NCBI GenBank assembly: GCA_023391425.1
Contig: JAEWAX010000109.1
Coordinates: forward strand, 1 to 7,675
Length of the DNA stretch: 7,675 nt
DNA from: Bacillota bacterium
GTDB taxonomy: Bacteria > Bacillota > Clostridia > Acetivibrionales > DSM-1351
Reading direction: 5' to 3'
Positions 5,781 to 7,675 of the stretch are shown here, one piece after another (within the stretch, counting starts at the first letter, position 1; every line of letters begins with the position of its first letter). The position numbers and the translations under genes were made by a program. A model generated the notes under the pieces. It worked only from the letters and a program-made list of their open reading frames with translations. It had not been told where the DNA came from and did not search any database.

Positions 5781-6593
5781 ATGAAAACAGTATTAATCAC
5801 AGGGGCATCGAAGGGAATTGGCAGAGCAACAGCTCTTCTGTTTCAAAAAAATGGATGGAATGTGGCAGCTACAATGCGTGAGCCAGAAAAAGAATCAGAT
5901 TTGAGAGAACTTAGGAATATGAAGTGTTATCAGTTGGATGTAACCGACAATGATTCAATCAAAGGATGTTTGAAAGCTGTAACAAAAGATTTCGGTAATA
6001 TTGATGTTTTGGTTAACAATGCAGGTGTTTATACAACAAAACCGCTTGAAATGACCTCTGAAGACGATATTAATAAACTAATTAATACGAACATAATAGG
6101 TACAATTCACATGACTCAAATGATTCTTCCATATTTCCGTAGACGAAAAGAGGGGATTATCATTAACTTGTCTTCTATGGCAGGAAAATCGACATTTCCA
6201 TTTCAGAGTCTCTATCATACAACAAAATGGGCTATTGAAGGGCTTAGTGAAGGGCTTCAGCATGAATTGAAAAAATTGAACATCAAGGTCAAGATTGTTG
6301 AGCCGGGAATGGTAAAAACGAATTTGTATGATTCAATGCAAAAACTTTCTGTTAACAATTATCCAGATGACTATAAAAATAGTTTTAAGAACTGGCATGG
6401 CTACATGATTGGGAGCTTTAATAGTACATATGGCCCAGATGTTACTGCAAATACTATTTATAAGGCTGCTACGGATCAAAAATCTAAACTTAGATATGCA
6501 TCAGGCTCTGATACAAAAATGATATTCTTGTTAAGAAGTATTCTTCCTTTTGCACTGTTTACCGGATTTATACGAAAATTAAGCAAAATATAG
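5781..6593 (+). CDS. Short-chain dehydrogenase/reductase (classical SDR), TetR-regulated
   Basis: A 270-residue cytosolic NAD(P)-dependent oxidoreductase; substrate unknown. The Rossmann nucleotide motif is TGASKGIG (residues 7-14), the adenine-site LDV is at 52-54, NNAG at 79-82, and the catalytic set is Ser132, Tyr145 and Lys149 (YHTTK). PG at 175-176 follows as usual. Arg33 after the second strand (TMRE) suggests NADPH preference. The C-terminal stretch 247-262 (MIFLLRSILPFALFTG) is hydrophobic and may touch the membrane or line a lipophilic pocket, which could fit a lipid, steroid-like or quinone-like substrate; this is inference. ATG 5781 has AAGGAGG 6 nt upstream. Placement behind a TetR gene with a shared operator suggests induction by its substrate or a related toxic compound. 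Confidence 0.92.
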   Translation: MKTVLITGASKGIGRATALLFQKNGWNVAATMREPEKESDLRELRNMKCYQLDVTDNDSIKGCLKAVTKDFGNIDVLVNNAGVYTTKPLEMTSEDDINKLINTNIIGTIHMTQMILPYFRRRKEGIIINLSSMAGKSTFPFQSLYHTTKWAIEGLSEGLQHELKKLNIKVKIVEPGMVKTNLYDSMQKLSVNNYPDDYKNSFKNWHGYMIGSFNSTYGPDVTANTIYKAATDQKSKLRYASGSDTKMIFLLRSILPFALFTGFIRKLSKI

Positions 6594-6596
6594 AAC

Positions 6597-6687
6597 TTAC
6601 TTCTAGGTAAAATACGTCCTATACTAATTTTGTATTTAAAATGTGGCTTTGTATCTTTAAATACGAAATAGTATTACCTAGAAGTAA
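6597..6687. terminator. Long interrupted palindrome between convergent genes: bidirectional terminator or small mobile palindrome
   Basis: TTACTTCTAGGTAA (6597-6610) and TTACCTAGAAGTAA (6674-6687) form a perfect 14-bp stem. Inside it, 6622-6640 pairs with 6656-6673 over 18 bp (one G-U, one bulged A) around a 15-nt loop (6641-6655). The two stems abut on the right and are separated on the left by an 11-nt bulge (6611-6621). T-runs at 6689-6693 and 6696-6700 follow on the plus strand. The minus strand after the stem is less T-rich. The position, 3 nt after the dehydrogenase stop and about 35 nt past the convergent hydrolase stop, fits a shared terminator, but it is unusually long and could be a MITE-like element. 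Confidence 0.65.
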
Positions 6688-6722
6688 ATTTTTACTTTTT
6701 CGTGGGTCATAATTGAATACTA

Positions 6723-7595
6723 TTACAGATTTTTTTGAATAAAACCCCAAGTTTTCGAGATAATTTCAGTAGTTTCAGCATTGTCATCCAGAGCATCAAA
6801 AGTGTGGCCCCCGGTGCTGTGAGAAATTAATTGGTATGGAATATGCCTTTGATCTGCAATTTTTATGAAATGGTCTTGCGATGCATTTACACCTCTGATT
6901 TTATCCTTTTTTGCTTTAACTATCAAAATTGGTGGGATACTATCAGCCGTTATAGGTAAATAATTTTCAGGCTGATAATTGTTATGTTCTTCACTCAGTT
7001 TTTTAACCTTAAATTTCACATCAAGAAGGCCATAATATGAAATCAAACCTCGAATATACGTAGGAGTATCTTTTAGAAAGAGACTTAAATATAACCCACC
7101 GAGTGAAAAGCTCCAAATACAAATTCGATTTTTATCAATATGATATGTACTGGCATTGCTTCTCACAAAATCAACAGCATCTAAAATATCCTTGGCTACT
7201 ATTTCATTATGCTTAAAGTTGTAATTTGTACGACTTCGATGAAAGGTAATACCTACAAAGCCTTTACTGGCTGCTAATTTTCCATATGAGGTGTAAAAAC
7301 TCCATTCCTTTATATCTTTTAAAACCTTTTCAATACCTTCACCATGTAAGAAAAATATTGCAGGGAAGTTCTCTTCTTGATTTTCAATCTCAGGAATATA
7401 TATATCCATTAGTTGGTTATTACTGCCATTCTTTTTATATTTTATATTTTTTTTAATACTGATTTTTTTTGATTCATCAACATCATAAAGTAGTTTAAGA
7501 TTAATAAAGTTTTTTTTAATATACAAATTTAAAAGTAAATAACCCACCACTATAACTACCAAAATACTTGTAAGAACAATTAATACAACATCCAT
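6723..7595 (-). CDS. Membrane-anchored alpha/beta hydrolase (esterase/lipase-like)
   Basis: A 290-residue serine hydrolase of unknown substrate. Residues 3-25 are one hydrophobic segment (VVLIVLTSILVVIVVGYLLL) followed by KK, with no signal-peptidase site, so it looks like a membrane anchor; the positive charges after the segment suggest a cytosolic catalytic domain, but this is uncertain. The hydrolase fold starts near 60: MDIYIPE, oxyanion region FFLHGEG (81-87), nucleophile in WSFSLGG with Ser164, Asp231 in KKDKIRG, His264 in GGHTFD. The elbow reads S-x-S-x-G instead of the usual G-x-S-x-G. The layout resembles BD-FAE/dienelactone-hydrolase-type esterases. ATG at 7595 is chosen for its AGAGG RBS (7604-7608) 8 nt upstream; an ATG at 7661 would lie upstream of the probable promoter. 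The N-terminal region (40-60) is very Lys/Asn-rich. Confidence 0.85.
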   Translation of the reverse strand: MDVVLIVLTSILVVIVVGYLLLNLYIKKNFINLKLLYDVDESKKISIKKNIKYKKNGSNNQLMDIYIPEIENQEENFPAIFFLHGEGIEKVLKDIKEWSFYTSYGKLAASKGFVGITFHRSRTNYNFKHNEIVAKDILDAVDFVRSNASTYHIDKNRICIWSFSLGGLYLSLFLKDTPTYIRGLISYYGLLDVKFKVKKLSEEHNNYQPENYLPITADSIPPILIVKAKKDKIRGVNASQDHFIKIADQRHIPYQLISHSTGGHTFDALDDNAETTEIISKTWGFIQKNL

Positions 7596-7629
7596 AATGA
7601 TAACCTCTTTCCTTTCATTTATTGCCATC

Positions 7630-7661
7630 ATTATAAAGGGTGTAGTAATATACAAGGTCAA
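7630..7661 (-). promoter_or_regulatory. Probable promoter of the alpha/beta hydrolase gene
   Basis: On the minus strand TTGACC (7661-7656) is followed by TTTATAAT (7637-7630). Spacing is 20 bp to TATAAT or 18 bp to TTTATA, so either the latter is used or the promoter is weak. A start near 7623 would give a leader of about 28 nt with the RBS, agreeing with the ATG chosen at 7595. Confidence 0.5.
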
Positions 7662-7675
7662 TAGTTATTTTGCTA

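Noticed and set aside
7655..7663. Half-match GGTCAATA to the TetR operator near the hydrolase promoter
   Set aside because: The opposite half-site TGACC is missing at the required spacing, so it is not a palindrome and is likely chance overlap with the -35 TTGACC.

Overview
The window looks like chromosomal DNA of a low-GC Gram-positive anaerobe, most likely a member of the Clostridia. This is inferred from the AT-rich sequence with A/T-ending codons, strong AGGAGG-type ribosome binding sites, TTGACA/TATAAT-type promoters, and the gene content (RF2 with a frameshift site, larB-larC, a YtqA-type radical SAM protein). No tRNA, rRNA, insertion sequence or CRISPR array was seen.

Layout. Positions 1-104 are the 3' end of a Cof-type HAD phosphatase gene. 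Positions 105-406 hold no gene, but contain a GC-rich block that folds into three hairpins (186-318) and a perfect 15-bp tandem duplication (327-356). prfB (407-1526) follows, read through an in-frame TGA by a +1 programmed frameshift. Next is a same-strand cluster: larB (1597-2343), larC (2487-3929, with a long histidine-rich insert) and a TIGR01212/YhcC/YtqA-type radical SAM gene (3916-4866) that overlaps the end of larC. LarB and LarC perform the first and last steps of nickel-pincer nucleotide (NPN) cofactor synthesis. The middle enzyme LarE and the user enzyme LarA are not in the window.

At 4928 a near-consensus promoter starts a second unit: a TetR-family regulator (5045-5713) and a classical short-chain dehydrogenase/reductase (5781-6593). 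Two almost identical palindromes (AAATGACC-N-ATGGTCA) lie in the regulator's promoter spacer and just upstream of the dehydrogenase RBS. This makes an autoregulated two-gene module the best reading. A 91-nt interrupted palindrome (6597-6687) separates this unit from a convergent minus-strand gene for a membrane-anchored alpha/beta hydrolase (7595-6723), which has its own promoter at the right edge.

I do not see a clearly new multi-gene system. The items most worth a second look are the structured block upstream of prfB, the coupling of larC to the radical SAM gene without larE, the His-rich insert in LarC, a 12-nt motif shared by two hairpin-containing intergenic regions, and the long palindrome at 6597-6687.
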